The translations under genes and the position numbers were made by a program. From contig JAPNXP010000017.1 in assembly GCA_028753945.1 (NCBI GenBank), forward strand, positions 620,001-684,000: a stretch of DNA of 64,000 nucleotides, in the 5' to 3' direction. Below, in pieces: positions 10,116 to 20,960 of this stretch. This stretch comes from Hexactinellida sp. DTS-2022. Taxonomy: Eukaryota; Porifera; Hexactinellida. Position 1 is the first letter of the stretch; each line of letters opens with the position of its first letter. The notes under the pieces were generated by a model. It was not told where the DNA came from. It was given only the letters and a program-made list of their open reading frames with translations, and made no database searches.

Positions 10116-10808
10116 TAACCGGTGCCCTGTCCACACCTGTATACATTGAGGGCTGAAACTTGGCATGCAGGTGCGGAGTGACCGTCTAATATGCACCTGG
10201 GGTTACGATTTTTGATCAAATTATTTTAACACCTATTTAAACTAATTATGGCTCATAAAATAAAATAATTATTATTGAGCGAGATAAAATTTACATGTAC
10301 GGATAGAAAATAAAATTCTACATCTTTTGGCAAATCACAAATGTTCATTTTGGCCTAGGTTTGTGCCATAATTGGGGTACCGATTCCTGTATTTCCTCAC
10401 ACTTCAGATTCAGTAAAACTGTTAAATCTAATTCTATTGTTTCAACTTGTAATAAATTTATTGATTTACCTTGTTAAATCTTTCACTATTGTTTCAATTT
10501 GCGTAATTATATGTATTTAACTTTTGAATTCGAGCTGGCTTCTATTTAATTGTAGTATTACTATACAATGGATTAAATATAACATAATTATATAAGGAAT
10601 TTATTGACTTTACTCAACTCACCGTGGATAACATTGCTAAAATACATAACTAATAATATAATTTATTTTATCAATACATAATGAATGAATGGTTGTAAAC
10701 TCTAGATAGTTTATGATAGAAACAAACTTCAAATTTATCTACCATTCCTTGTGACTCAGACCAATTAACAAATGGTTCTTGACACCCCGAGGCGTTGATG
10801 ACTTGGCG

Positions 10809-10934
10809 AAAAAAATCCAAAATTGCAGCCTGTGCCGACAGCATGTTCCATTGGAGGCACTATCAATGAACCACCACCAAAATACAGTGCCACAAAAGGA
10901 CCATGCGTCGGCACAGCTCAATTTGAATTTTTTT
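10809..10934 (-). repeat. long hairpin H1
   Basis: The two arms of about 53 nt run from AAAAAATCCAAAATTGCAG to its complement, around a short loop (ACCACCACCAAAATA). The arm carrying CTGTGCCGACAGCATG is opposite GCGTCGGCACAG, giving the same one-base bulge as in H2-H7. The orientation is opposite to H2-H6. Confidence 0.85.
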
Positions 10935-11814
10935 GGTCCGTACATCGTCCACAGAACTGAGTTTAACTAACTAAGAACTGAAATTTTGAGGACAGGTGTC
11001 TCATCGGTTACAGATGTGCACCTGGGGTCACGATTATTAATTATATTTTTTTGGACACATTTTTAAACCTGTTTAATGTTAGAAAAGGAACAATAAATGG
11101 TGCCCGAATATTTAATTTATTGCATTCGATAGAGAATTAAATTCTACACCTTTTCACAGTGCACGGATTTTTCAAATTGTGCTTCGTTTGTGCCACAATT
11201 GAGTTGCAAATTTCCTTTGTTTACTGACACTTCAGTTCAATTGAAAGTCTTATATCTAATTCTATTGTTTCAACTCGTGATTATTATATTGATTCAACTT
11301 GTGAGATCGAGTAGGCTTCTATTTGCTAATCGCAATTAAGATTATATATTCCATAACAGCGACAGATTATGTGATTATATTTCATTCTGCAAGAATACTC
11401 TTGCACCGTTAATATACTGACGTAATTAATTATAATTAATTCAGTCAGTATATGACTTATATAGATGCCTCCAATTTGTTTATTAGGGGTTATCGAGTGT
11501 GCGGGATTAAAATTTGATAGCCAATTTATAATTTAAATTACTATTTATAACAAATAATTGAACTCACTAAATTTATGTTAAGTTGACATTGAAATTGGTG
11601 TTAAATTATTCACTATTAAAATTATTATTTATGCTAATTTGCTAAATAGCATTAATCTCAGAGATGATACAAGATAGAAACAAACTTCCAATTTATCAAT
11701 TGATCCTTATGCCACGTAACACCTCTACAAATGGGTGTTTACACCTTGAGGTGATGATGACATTGTTAAAAAAATGTGTTTACAATTTTGTGAATTATAT
11801 ATTTGATATTATAG

Positions 11815-12065
11815 CTTAGTCCTGTTGCATGATATTTTGAGACGCGTGAGATTTTGAGACATTGTATTAGCAACCATGGATGTGCTATTAGAATTTATAC
11901 AGTGATATTTTGAGACGCGTGAGATTTTGAGACACTACTATAAAAGTAATTTTCTACTTAATATCACTTTTTATTATGAATTTACGATTCTTGCAATTTT
12001 GAGACGATAGTATAGATTAACCATCGAGACATAGAGTGCTAATATATATTGTTTTGAGACGCTGG
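11815..12065 (+). repeat. TTTTGAGAC repeat cluster
   Basis: The motif GATATTTTGAGACGCGTGAG followed by ATTTTGAGAC occurs at about 11830 and 11913, with further TTTTGAGAC copies to 12060. A complementary cluster lies at 21985-22085, next to the start of the forward modular array. The two clusters therefore border the same kind of repeat in opposite orientation. Confidence 0.7.
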
Positions 12066-12895
12066 TATATAACAATTTCTGACTTGATTACCTGTTTTGA
12101 ACGTCTTTCACTCTATTTATATTCTATGGGAATCTATCCGCAATATTTATCCCTTTTTAATTAATTAACTTAATTACTGATAATTAAGGCAAGTTATACC
12201 AGTAACCCAATTTCCAGTGTATATAACTGATTTGACTAGTTTTTCCTAATCTAATAATTTCCCAATTCAGCAAATGGTTATAATATTAACAATTGCAGGG
12301 ACACAACTTTAATTAACTATAAATATAAACAAAAACAACTATTACAAACAAATAAAATAAATATTCTAAATTAATTTAAATGAAACATAAACTAAATAGA
12401 TAAACTAAATATAAAATCTTCCTCCTGCTCCTCCTGCTCCCCCAAATAATCCTCGTAGAGTAAAAAGGTGGGTTCTGCAACCCACCTAGTTCGAAACGAA
12501 TTGTAGAAATGCGGAAAAGCAACAAATCTGTTAACCAGCCCATCAGTACTATCGAGACACATAAACCCGTAAATAGCGCCACTGTAGCTCTCTCAAAGGC
12601 TCCACCTTACCCGAAGGTTATCCAAAAGAGCTCAATGGACACACGCATTACCTCAGTCGCTGATAAAGGCACACCCTCTCCTCCATCTCCCTCCTCTCCC
12701 CTTCTCACTTCCGAAAATAAAATAGTAGTAAATAAAGAAGTAACATATAAATTAGATAGGTTTGTTAGCTATTACTTATAGTTATTAACTTTGATAGCAA
12801 CATACGTAATTATAATTCACAGTGTCATTTACGTCAATAGCCAACTCTACCTTATCTGATTACGATTAACAAATATTAGAAACAAAATTTGTTGT

Positions 12896-13014
12896 TGAGA
12901 AATAAAACGATTTTTCTTAAATGTTTATGTTGCAGTTTATGGAAAGTCCTGGTGTGCACGCGGGTACACCAGGCACGTTCCATAAACTGTAACATTTAAA
13001 CCATTTTATTTCTC
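12896..13014. repeat. imperfect inverted repeat (hairpin)
   Basis: GAGAAATAAAACGATTT and GCAGTTTATGGAAAGTCCTGG on the left pair with CCAGGCACGTTCCATAAACTG and AAACCATTTTATTTCTC on the right, around GCACGCGGGTA. The arms are about 55 nt. It lies just outside the left duplication of the next element. It is probably a small MITE; no target duplication was confirmed. Confidence 0.6.
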
Positions 13015-14107
13015 CTGAATTTCAATAATATATTCCTTGATTTCTTACGACTTATGGTTACTATCCACGAGTGTTATCCTAGCAGCGGATTCAGCAGCGG
13101 ATTCGCAGACCTCACGTTTATGCTAATAACTCAAAAAGTTTACGCTGTACGTGAAAAAATTTCACATCAGCGGAAAGATGAGAGTTGGGACAACCCATAT
13201 GTAATCCCAAAATGTCAAAATTCCTTAAGATGACTCAGCAATTTTCGCTCAAATTTAGTCCTCGGTTTTTCCATAAAAACTCAAAAACTATTCATTTTAT
13301 CAAATTTTCCTTTTAACCACATATATATCTCACTTGGGACATCGTGTCATCTAAATTTCAAAACAAAATATTCATTTTTGAAAAAATATTTTTAACATAA
13401 ATTTCACTAAAATCGGCTTACAATGATGATTAGTATACCTATCCTGTATTCACAATGCAGAATATGTTGTCTAATAACTATTGATCATAATTTATTATAT
13501 CCTTTATTTATAATTCAATTATTTCTCACTATAAATGGTACACTGCCTTTCTTCTACTTGATTTTCCTCATTTTTTTCATTTTTTCAAAACACTTTTCAA
13601 GTTTTTTCAAAGATCTTTTTGACTTTACAGCATATTTCTCATTTCCATTTCTTCTCATTTCAATTTCTGCTCTCTTCTTTATTCCTCCAAGTCGATTCTT
13701 CCAATTCAAGTGAGTTATTTATTTTATTTGCCTTTTAGCTACTTTTTTATTTATTTTAATAATACCAGGGCAGGCCATGGCCGGACCGATATTTTTACCA
13801 CTACATTTTGAATGATCAGATCTAAAATTTAATTTACAATAACGTGGCCTTCAAGGTTTTGATGCCCAAGGCCGGCGGAAGGAAATACCGCTGGCCTCGA
13901 ATACTAATATAATTACTATATGCGGTCGATACCAACGGACGATAAAAATTTGTTCGCTTTATTCGGAGTTCGTATTAACCGGAGTAATACCCATTCAATC
14001 GCCATTGTTGGGACCTGATTTTGTGGAACTGTTCTTCTTATCCGGAAATTCGTATTAATTAAACGTGTTCGTACTAACGAGGTTCTACTGTAGTAGTATA
14101 TATGTAT

Positions 14108-14322
14108 CAGGCTTTCATCCAGGTAAAATTTATCGCGCTCCTAGATTTAGTTTGAGCTCGTTCATTTTTAATTTTGTACGCCTAAATTACTAATTATGTA
14201 TTAAGTCTATCGGAGCATCTCTCAATATTTTACGCCTAGACTCAATTTTTGTACGCCTAGATTTAAATCCTCCTAAAATTACGCGCCTCCAGGCGCGCTC
14301 AGCACGCCTGGATAACACCCTG
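14108..14322. mobile_element. hAT-type MITE
   Basis: The ends CAGGCTTTCATCCAGG and CCTGGATAACACCCTG are inverted, and the exact 8-bp duplication ATATGTAT lies at 14100-14107 and 14323-14330. The GCGCGCCT-rich interior matches the element at 32658-32838. It inserted about 50 bp upstream of the ATG of the ORF at 14372, so it may now lie in that gene's leader. Confidence 0.88.
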
Positions 14323-14371
14323 ATATGTATGTATTGAATAATTAAAATAATAATAATAATTTCATCTAGTA

Positions 14372-15571
14372 ATGACTTCAATAGAGCAATTCGTGGAAGC
14401 TCTCCAGAAACTCGGCTATGAAAGCTTCGATAGCGTAAGAGATGCTTTGAACAAAGGAGACAAACATAAGCCAAAATCTGTCTGGGGAAAATTATCAATT
14501 ATTCTTTTTGGAAAAAACAAGGCTACTAAGCGCGATTCTCTCAGCTCCAAATGGAGATTGAATAGAGGAAACTTTCAGCATCTCGTTAAGCAAATGATCA
14601 GTTCGCGTAAGTCTATCATTACCAATGATGTATCCCAATTGGCAGTAGAGCATATCAGTACTCAGTTAGTATCTGCTAGCTCATATCCTGACACTATAGA
14701 ACTCAGTAAGAGGAGTTTGGATGAAATCGATTTAAGTTTTCCTAGTTTACAGCGAGACGTAACGAATAACAGTTTGTTAGGTTTATTGGCATCTGGTTGC
14801 GATGACTGCCAGCTTTACGGTCTCATGTCTAAGATAGCTTCTCCTCCTCCCCAAACAGGGAGGACTGATAGCCATTTTTGGTCATTCATTAACTGTAATA
14901 ATAGTCTATGGTTAGATGCTATGAAATTTTTCAGCTTAGAGTGTCCGCTTGTTAGTGGTGAGTTCATGCTAGTGGATGACAAACTCCACGACCAGTCGAA
15001 AAAGTTTAGTTGCTGTCTAATGGAGTCAATGCAATGGATTCGACTAATTAGGCGAAATTGTAACTTAGTGGAAGCATGGATTTTAGTTGAAAACATTAGT
15101 TGTAGGATATTAGAGCTATTCGGGAATTCATATATAGCTATCACAGTCCAACAACTAGATTTATTCACTAGCTTTATTATATCGTGTCGAGAAAGATCAG
15201 ATACTTTAAGCTCATTTCATGAATCTCTGTGTCTAAAATTGCATCATACCTCTTCTTCTTCAAATCAACAAGTCCCGGTATTGTCATCTACCGATGACCC
15301 GCAACCTGAAATTGTTATTACCTCTAATATCCCTGAGTCCAAATTGCTAGTGCCATCAGTAGATGACAGTACTCTGGGTAATGAAGTCATAGTTGAACAA
15401 TCCATGTTTAGTGAGGAAATCTGTGGTGAATTTTTGCTAAGTGGAATGGAATGGAATGGATCAACTTTTGAAGAGTTAATGAAGGCGCCAACCCCAAATG
15501 GGATATATATACGAAATATTGGGAATCATTATGAACCAATTATTTCTGTTAAATTCGAAAATAATAGTTAA
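14372..15571 (+). CDS. unrecognised 399-residue protein inside the MULE-like element
   Basis: An uninterrupted ORF from a true ATG to TAA. I do not recognise its family. The N-terminal 35 residues (FVEALQKLGYESFDSVRDAL) look helical and polar. A basic stretch follows (KNKATKRDSLSSKWRLNRGN, about residues 49-68). The middle is Cys-containing (GCDDCQLYGL; FSCCLMESMQW; VENISCRILELF) and ends in a Ser/Thr-rich linker at about 290-340. The C-terminus has WNGSTFEELMKAPTPNGIYI then NHYEPIISV, vaguely like the end of an OTU protease, but no catalytic Cys context is visible. It is the only long ORF between the long inverted ends. It could be a self-encoded transposition factor or a captured host fragment; I cannot decide. 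Confidence 0.6.
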   Translation: MTSIEQFVEALQKLGYESFDSVRDALNKGDKHKPKSVWGKLSIILFGKNKATKRDSLSSKWRLNRGNFQHLVKQMISSRKSIITNDVSQLAVEHISTQLVSASSYPDTIELSKRSLDEIDLSFPSLQRDVTNNSLLGLLASGCDDCQLYGLMSKIASPPPQTGRTDSHFWSFINCNNSLWLDAMKFFSLECPLVSGEFMLVDDKLHDQSKKFSCCLMESMQWIRLIRRNCNLVEAWILVENISCRILELFGNSYIAITVQQLDLFTSFIISCRERSDTLSSFHESLCLKLHHTSSSSNQQVPVLSSTDDPQPEIVITSNIPESKLLVPSVDDSTLGNEVIVEQSMFSEEICGEFLLSGMEWNGSTFEELMKAPTPNGIYIRNIGNHYEPIISVKFENNS

Positions 15572-16329
15572 TTATTTTTTAAATTGAACAGGCAGAGTTT
15601 TAGAAGAGTTGCAATAGTTTTACCACAATTTGTAGATGTACTATCCTGTTATATTTAATGGCGCCCTTTTAATATCGTATCAGTGAAAGGAATTAATGCA
15701 TATTATGATTAATATGTTAAATCCTAAACCAATAAACTAGTTCTCTCTATATTTCCATGTTCTACTAAGTAGTTCTCTTACTTTTTTAGGATAATTTGGT
15801 TATCTCGATCTTTCTTATCTCATATAAGCATTACTAATATTTGTCACCATTTTAATATCATGCACTCGTTTTGGTAAGTCATATTCTGAGATAATATGTT
15901 GCTTTACATTTATATGAGATTCACCCTCTTTAAAGGCAAATACGTATATTTGGAGAGAAGGAACATGGCCACAAGTAAGATCATTCAGATAGAAGTTACG
16001 CAGATTATGGAATTGGAAAAACCTGGAGATGCTTAAAATACCTAACATTGTTGTATTAATTAACCATAATATTGTTTATATGTCTGAATCTATTCTCTTA
16101 ATGAATATTGCATTCCAAATATATTTGTATATGAGGTGTTTGTATTATGTAAGGTATTGCAATCGTGTTTACAGAAAGTAATCACTAATCCTTGATATAA
16201 TTAGGAATGCAGTCATTAATTATTCTACAGAGGTACCAAAAACTTTAATTCCTGTGAACACTGTGACGCATATCAAATACATTCTTATCAATAGTTTTAT
16301 TAGAGTTGACAACATGAGATATCTTATTT
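15572..16329. other. non-coding interior of the MULE-like element
   Basis: AT-rich sequence without motif-bearing ORFs. The 77-residue minus-strand ORF at 15815-16048 has no recognisable domain. Confidence 0.4.
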
Positions 16330-16492
16330 GTAGACCGTCTAGAAATAGACCAGGTTTTATTCCCTATACATTAGTATTACCCATAAAAAGCAGGGCAAGT
16401 GGTCTACAGAATTTATAGACGGTCTACAAATTTTTGGCTTATTTGTATGGGCTTATATAGACCGTCTATTTCTAGACGGTCTACATATAAGG
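16330..16492. repeat. small palindromic element
   Basis: TGTAGACCGTCTAGAAATAG at the left is repeated as its complement at the right end (CTATTTCTAGACGGTCTACA). A further internal TAGACGGTCTACA is also present. No target duplication is clear. It is nested in the MULE-like element. Confidence 0.6.
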
Positions 16493-16527
16493 ATGCTCTG
16501 ACAACATATCCAACATTATGGATATTG

Positions 16528-17230
16528 GAAATCATCATTGTAAGCCGATTTTAGTGTAATTTATGTTCATAATATTTTTTTCAAAAATGAATATTTTGTT
16601 TTGAAATTTAATGGCACGATGTCCCAAGTGAGATATATATGTGGTTAAAAAGAAAATTTTATAAAATGAATAGTTTTTGAGTTTTTATGGAAAAACCGAG
16701 GTCTAAATTTGAGCGAAAATTGCTGAGTCATCTTACGGAATTTTGACATTTTGGGATTATATATGGGTTGTCCCAACTCCCATCTTTCCGCTGATATGAA
16801 ATTTTTTCACGTACAGCGTAAACTTTTTGAGTTATTAGCATAAACGTGAGGTCTGCGAATCCGCCGATAAGATCATGAAATTTAATTTAGTGAAATTTAT
16901 GTTAAAAATATTTTTTCAAAAATGAATATTTTGTTTTGAAATTTAGATGACACGATGTCCCAAGTGAGATATATATGTGGTTAAAAGGAAAATTTGATAA
17001 AATGAATAGTTTTTGAGTTTTTATGGAAAAACCGAGGTCTAAATTTGAGCGAAAATTGCTGAGTCATCTTAAGGAATTTTGACATTTTGGGATTATATAT
17101 GGGTTGTCCCAACTTTTCTCTTCCCGATAATGTGATCACTTTTCATGTGCAACTTATACTTTTTGAGTTATTAGCCTATTAGTGAGGTTTGCGAATCCGC
17201 TGCTGAATCCGCTGCTTAGATAACACTCGT
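16528..17230 (-). repeat. duplicated right arm of the MULE-like element
   Basis: Two direct copies, at 16528-16870 and 16872-17230, of the sequence that occurs once, inverted, at 13067-13425. Both run from the ATATTTTTTTCAAAAATGAA region to a GCGAATCCGC-type motif. Only the outer copy ends in the tip GATAACACTCGT. Confidence 0.8.
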
Positions 17231-17549
17231 TTACTATCCTACCAATTTAATTGGTTAACTTCTTTCTAAATGTATCATACTTAAACGAGGAGAATGTCTA
17301 GAAAGAGATATACATATATTTATAAGATAAATAGAAGGTAAACTATTTTTTCAATCAGTTTTGATTGTATTAGCTTACTTTGGGGGGGGCCTCCTCCTTT
17401 TTCCCACTTAGCCGCCCTATCCTCTCCATTCATACAGTGGAAACCGCATATCTATATCCATTCAATCGTCCCAATTTTTAATTAAATTAGCCTTCGTTCG
17501 TTTGTGTGTAACGACATAACAGAATTGCAGAATGAGCATCGCATTGTGT

Positions 17550-18222
17550 TTAGATACTGCATTCCCTAAAATATTAATTTGTTTATAATTTAATTAATAT
17601 AAGAATGATTTTGATGTCATAATCTGCTTTCATATACTAAACAAACATACTAATTTTAATTGAATTGAGTTGTATGAGTGTATTGTTAGATTATTTTAAC
17701 TTACCACGAAATAAGTACTTTGTGTGTGTATCTAGCACGTTGGGAGTCTGTATAGCTGGGGTAGAGATCTGTTGTCCATCCTAGTGTAATCTCCATAACA
17801 TCTCTCTTCTACAATAAATGGGTAAAATGATAATTTGTAGTTATTGTATGAATCATTGTTAACTTACTTCCTCTTCTTTTCCATCATCCAAATACTCGAA
17901 TAGCATCGTGTTGGGAGTGTAGTCGTGCGCTTTGTATAACAAGTGGTGCAGCTCTTCATGTAGAGGAGTCATGAAGGTCTGCCCACTTATATTCTGCTTT
18001 AGGATTTCCTACAAATGACAACATTGTAAGAAAAATATTACTGGATGTTACAAATATTCTGGATTGACGTCAATTGAAGGTGTAAAGCGAAAATATGAAT
18101 GAGTGTCAATAAAGATGAAACTCAATTAATTAGACTGTAGAGGTGAGAACGGAACCTTACTTTTAAGTTATTAAGGTGTTGAATATAGACTCCGTAGAAA
18201 ATCCGAAAAGATTCTGGTACAT
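17550..18222 (-). CDS. spliced gene of unknown function, four 3' exons
   Basis: Exons on the minus strand: 18161-18222 (VPESFRIFYGVYIQHLNNLK), 17868-18008 (47 codons, including HEELHHLLYKAHDYTPNTML), 17705-17808 (KRDVMEITLGWTTDLYPSY...) and 17550-17565, which finishes WECSI and stops. All internal boundaries are GT-AG with strong donors (GTAAGG, GTAAGT, GTAAGT) and the phases agree throughout, which chance would rarely give. No family is recognised. The next upstream exon must end one base into a codon; the integrase exon at 19058-19331 ends in phase 0, so direct joining fails unless the sequence has an indel. It is a host gene nested in the malectin intron on the opposite strand, or a captured fragment. 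Confidence 0.55.
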
Positions 18223-18487
18223 CTAAAAAAGGAATATTTACTATTAAGACCTTAAGGGCAACCGCTAGTGAATTTTAAAATTTGAAATTGCCATTAATTT
18301 GCTCTAATACTATCTAGTAAATATCCATAATATTAGAAGTTGCGAATTCATATATCCTCGGTTATAGCTTATTCAAATTTATATACTATACTGATCCATA
18401 CTAGCCAATTATCGACAATTCACTATCTAGAATTATGATTTTGAATAGTAACCTCAATTATGAAATGTTCCTTACTCTATTTAGCGA

Positions 18488-18633
18488 TGTCTGTCCGGTT
18501 TAGAATTTTGGTTTTAGAATTTAAATTAAATATATTTTATTTTAGTAATTTAGTAGAAAAATTATATATATTTTGCACTAAAAAAATTATTGGTCAATAA
18601 AACTTAATAAAATTTCAAATTCTATCCGGACAG
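18488..18633. mobile_element. short MITE with GATGTCTGTCCGG ends
   Basis: GATGTCTGTCCGG at 18488 and CCGGACAGACATC at about 18621-18633 are perfect inverted repeats around AT-rich filler. No duplication was confirmed. A related TATGTCCG motif lies 40 bp further right. Confidence 0.55.
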
Positions 18634-19057
18634 ACATCAGTTTAGGTACATATACTCCTTTTTTACAATGTATGTCCGTTTCAAAAAATTTTAGTTTTCT
18701 TGCACCGTTATTAATGAAAAAGTGTCTTTTATTAATATTGAAATTTTGTATTAGTTTTCTAAAAAATTCAGAATGATCAAAAACAACAACATTTACGGCA
18801 GAAATTTTTATTAAATAATTTTAAATTTTTAAAAAAAATTTAAATTTTTTCCCGAAGTGACCTCAAGGGTGAAATTTTTTGAATTTTTTTCGGATTCGTT
18901 TTCTTGACATTTCTTCGGACTTTATCGATTCTATTGTATATTGTCTATTAAAATATTTCTTCCTTTTGCAACGAAATTGCGCTAAATTCAATAGCGGTTT
19001 TCCTTAAGTTAACACTATTTTATCTTTTAAATAACAACTCAATCATAATGAATTTAC

Positions 19058-19968
19058 CTGTGAGGTGTTGATTCTGATGCTAGTATCGAGGCTTACTTTC
19101 TTCTTAGTATTCTTGGGACTAGAGGATCTTTCGAAGTAAGGTCTTGATATGGATTGGAATCTTTTGTCCTTCTTCGTTCCTAATTCTGTTTGAAAAATTG
19201 TAACATGGCTTTCTGTTGCTTTCGACACCGTGTAAGGCCCGAGATGTTTCGTTTGCTTCTTTGTTTTGGGCATATGTTTTAGTTTGGGCATGTTGGTATA
19301 GATTATCTTATCATCCTTCTTTAGAGGGGCACTAATTACAGAGAGAATAATTATGAAAATAATTATAATCGAAAGAATAAATCGAACATTAGTAACAAGA
19401 TAGACTGTGTGTTATGTATGAATTAAATATCGTCATCAGTTCAACTAACCGACTAGTGCTAATTAATTAATTAACTTTATCATATTGTATCTTCTGCTTG
19501 AGTTGTTCAAAATTGATGCAGTCCATAGCTGATTGCTGTGTAGAAGTTCGAGATTCATCGATGTTGCTAACTGCTTCGAGGGGCTTATCAGGAGGTGGGC
19601 AAAAAATGTCGATTATCCCTTCGATATCATCTAGTGGATCTGTGAGTTCAGAGAAAATCGATTCTTCCAAATCAAAAAGTCTTCCTCATCGTTGGTATGC
19701 AGGTTGTTAATGGTGGACAAGAGATCTTGATGCCGGGACTCTCTTCCCCCACATAACCTTGAATGGAGCTTGTCCGAGGGATCTTTTCTTGCAGGAGTTC
19801 ATTGCAAGCACAGCCTGTTTCAGCAGTTTGGACCAATGATCCCCTATCTGGCTCTCAATTTTAATCAGTTTTCTATATGGATAATTCGTAAAATGGGTCT
19901 AAATTTAATATTACAAAATACTAACTGTTTCAGAATCTTGTTGTGCGCTTCGACTATTATTTTCCACT
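19058..19968 (-). pseudogene. retroelement-type integrase gene with introns (KRBA2/GIN1-like), frame-broken
   Basis: Minus-strand exons are readable as the C-terminal part of a retroviral-type integrase. 19926-19968 gives WKIIVEAHNKILK and ends CA|GTTAGT. 19476-19872 opens after ATATAG, giving IGDHWSKLLKQAVLAMNS then APFKVMWG, and continues to an acidic region (LTDPLDDIEGIIDIF). 19058-19331 gives KKQTKHLGPYTVSKATESHV and ISRPYFER, the usual integrase tail, and ends CACAG|GTAAAT. The reading frame slips at GGGGG (after VMW), TTTTT (EEDF) and possibly CCCC at the third exon start. Introns inside an integrase suggest a domesticated gene rather than a fresh retroelement. The slips mean decay or homopolymer errors. 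Confidence 0.6.
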
Positions 19969-20162
19969 GAGATACAGGCATACAGCCACATTTCCTTATG
20001 TGCCACTTGTCCCACAAGTAGTACGTGACAAAGACACAGATGCCACTTCATGGATATTGGATAAACATGACTTAAGGCTCGACTCGCAATCTCCAGACAA
20101 AAATCCCAAAGTAGACAACTTTTTAGTTTAGTGCATATTTAGCAAGCTTTATAAGTCTAGTG

Positions 20163-20422
20163 CAGTGGTTCCCAACCTGGGAGGAATTTCACATAGGTAT
20201 ACTTAGATATATTAATGAAATTTTCTGGATTACTTTGTCTTACTGAATGATTTAATCACTGAGTAATTATAAATACCTTGTATTGATAATATTGACTTAG
20301 TTTTCCAGTTATTTCCATACCAAAATTGTACATGAAGACAGTAGTGCTTTGGGGAATTATAGAAAATATAGGTTAGGGGGGTAATATCCTGATATTTTTT
20401 TGAAAAAGGTTGGGAACCACTG
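20163..20422. mobile_element. hAT-type MITE
   Basis: The ends CAGTGGTTCCCAACCTGGGA and AAGGTTGGGAACCACTG are inverted. The exact 8-bp duplication GTCTAGTG lies at 20155-20162 and 20423-20430. A related element is at 33971-34092. Confidence 0.9.
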
Positions 20423-20433
20423 GTCTAGTGATT

Positions 20434-20960
20434 TGTTGCAGTCCAAGTGCGTTTCAACGCCAAACGCGTTTGGCGCATTTTAGTTCAGCCTAACGCGTCT
20501 GGCGTGTTTATACACGCCATTCGCGTTTCTAACATTATTTCTTTTTATTTGTTGTTATTTAATTTAAACAATACTAATAATTTTGAGTTACATATTCGGA
20601 ATTATATTTCCCTCTAAGTCTAAGGCGAGGTACATATAGTTCAACTGTTCAAGTACATATTACTTAGTTTGAACGTGAATTGTTTTTAATTCACGATGGT
20701 TTTAAATATTTAGTATAAGTCGCAATGGTATTATTTTAGTACACAGATGAAATTACCAGTAAATATTGTAGAACAGATATTTGAATATTAATTAGATACT
20801 CTGTTTGTGAATAATCTAACTAGCATTTTAATTAATTAACAACAAATAAAAAGAAATAATGTTAGAAACGCGAATGGCGTATATAAACACGCCAAACGCG
20901 TTTTGCTGAAATTAAATACGCCAAACGCGTTTGGCGTTGAAACGCACTTGGACTGCAACA
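20434..20960. mobile_element. long-TIR element with TGTTGCAG ends
   Basis: Inverted ends of about 130 bp start TGTTGCAGTCCAAGTGCG and are rich in AACGCGTTTGGCG-type short palindromes. The extreme ends resemble those of the element at 38183-40810 (TGTTGCAGCCCAAATGCG), so the two form one family. A target duplication is not clear here. No gene is present. Confidence 0.75.

Larger units (their letters stand above)
6880..11830 (-). repeat. modular hairpin repeat block, inverted copy
   Basis: Read on the minus strand from 11830, this block has the same order as the array at 22.1-27.6 kb: module B (GATGTCATCATCACCTC...), a joint ending in CCCCAGGTGCAC, hairpin H1, module A (GCAATGTTATCCACGGT...), another CCCCAGGTGCA joint, then AAATAATAATA-type sequence with three palindrome-core units. 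The RAG1-like transposon at 7141-10115 has inserted into it, between the last joint and the palindrome units. I do not recognise the family. Confidence 0.7.
13067..17230. mobile_element. MULE-like long-TIR element with 9-bp duplication
   Basis: The element begins ACGAGTGTTATCCTAGCAGC and ends in the near-complement ...GATAACACTCGT. It is flanked by TTACTATCC at 13058-13066 and 17231-17239, an exact 9-bp duplication as in Mutator-like elements. The inverted ends are about 360 bp (13067-13425 and 16872-17230). The right arm is followed inward by a second copy at 16528-16870. Internal guests are a hAT-type MITE (14108-14322) and a small palindromic element (16330-16492). It carries one long ORF (14372-15571) but no recognisable MULE transposase, so it is probably mobilised in trans. 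Confidence 0.85.

Noticed and set aside
14372..15571. OTU protease domain in the 399-residue ORF
   Set aside because: Only a loose C-terminal resemblance (NHYEPIISV); the expected catalytic Cys motif is not visible.
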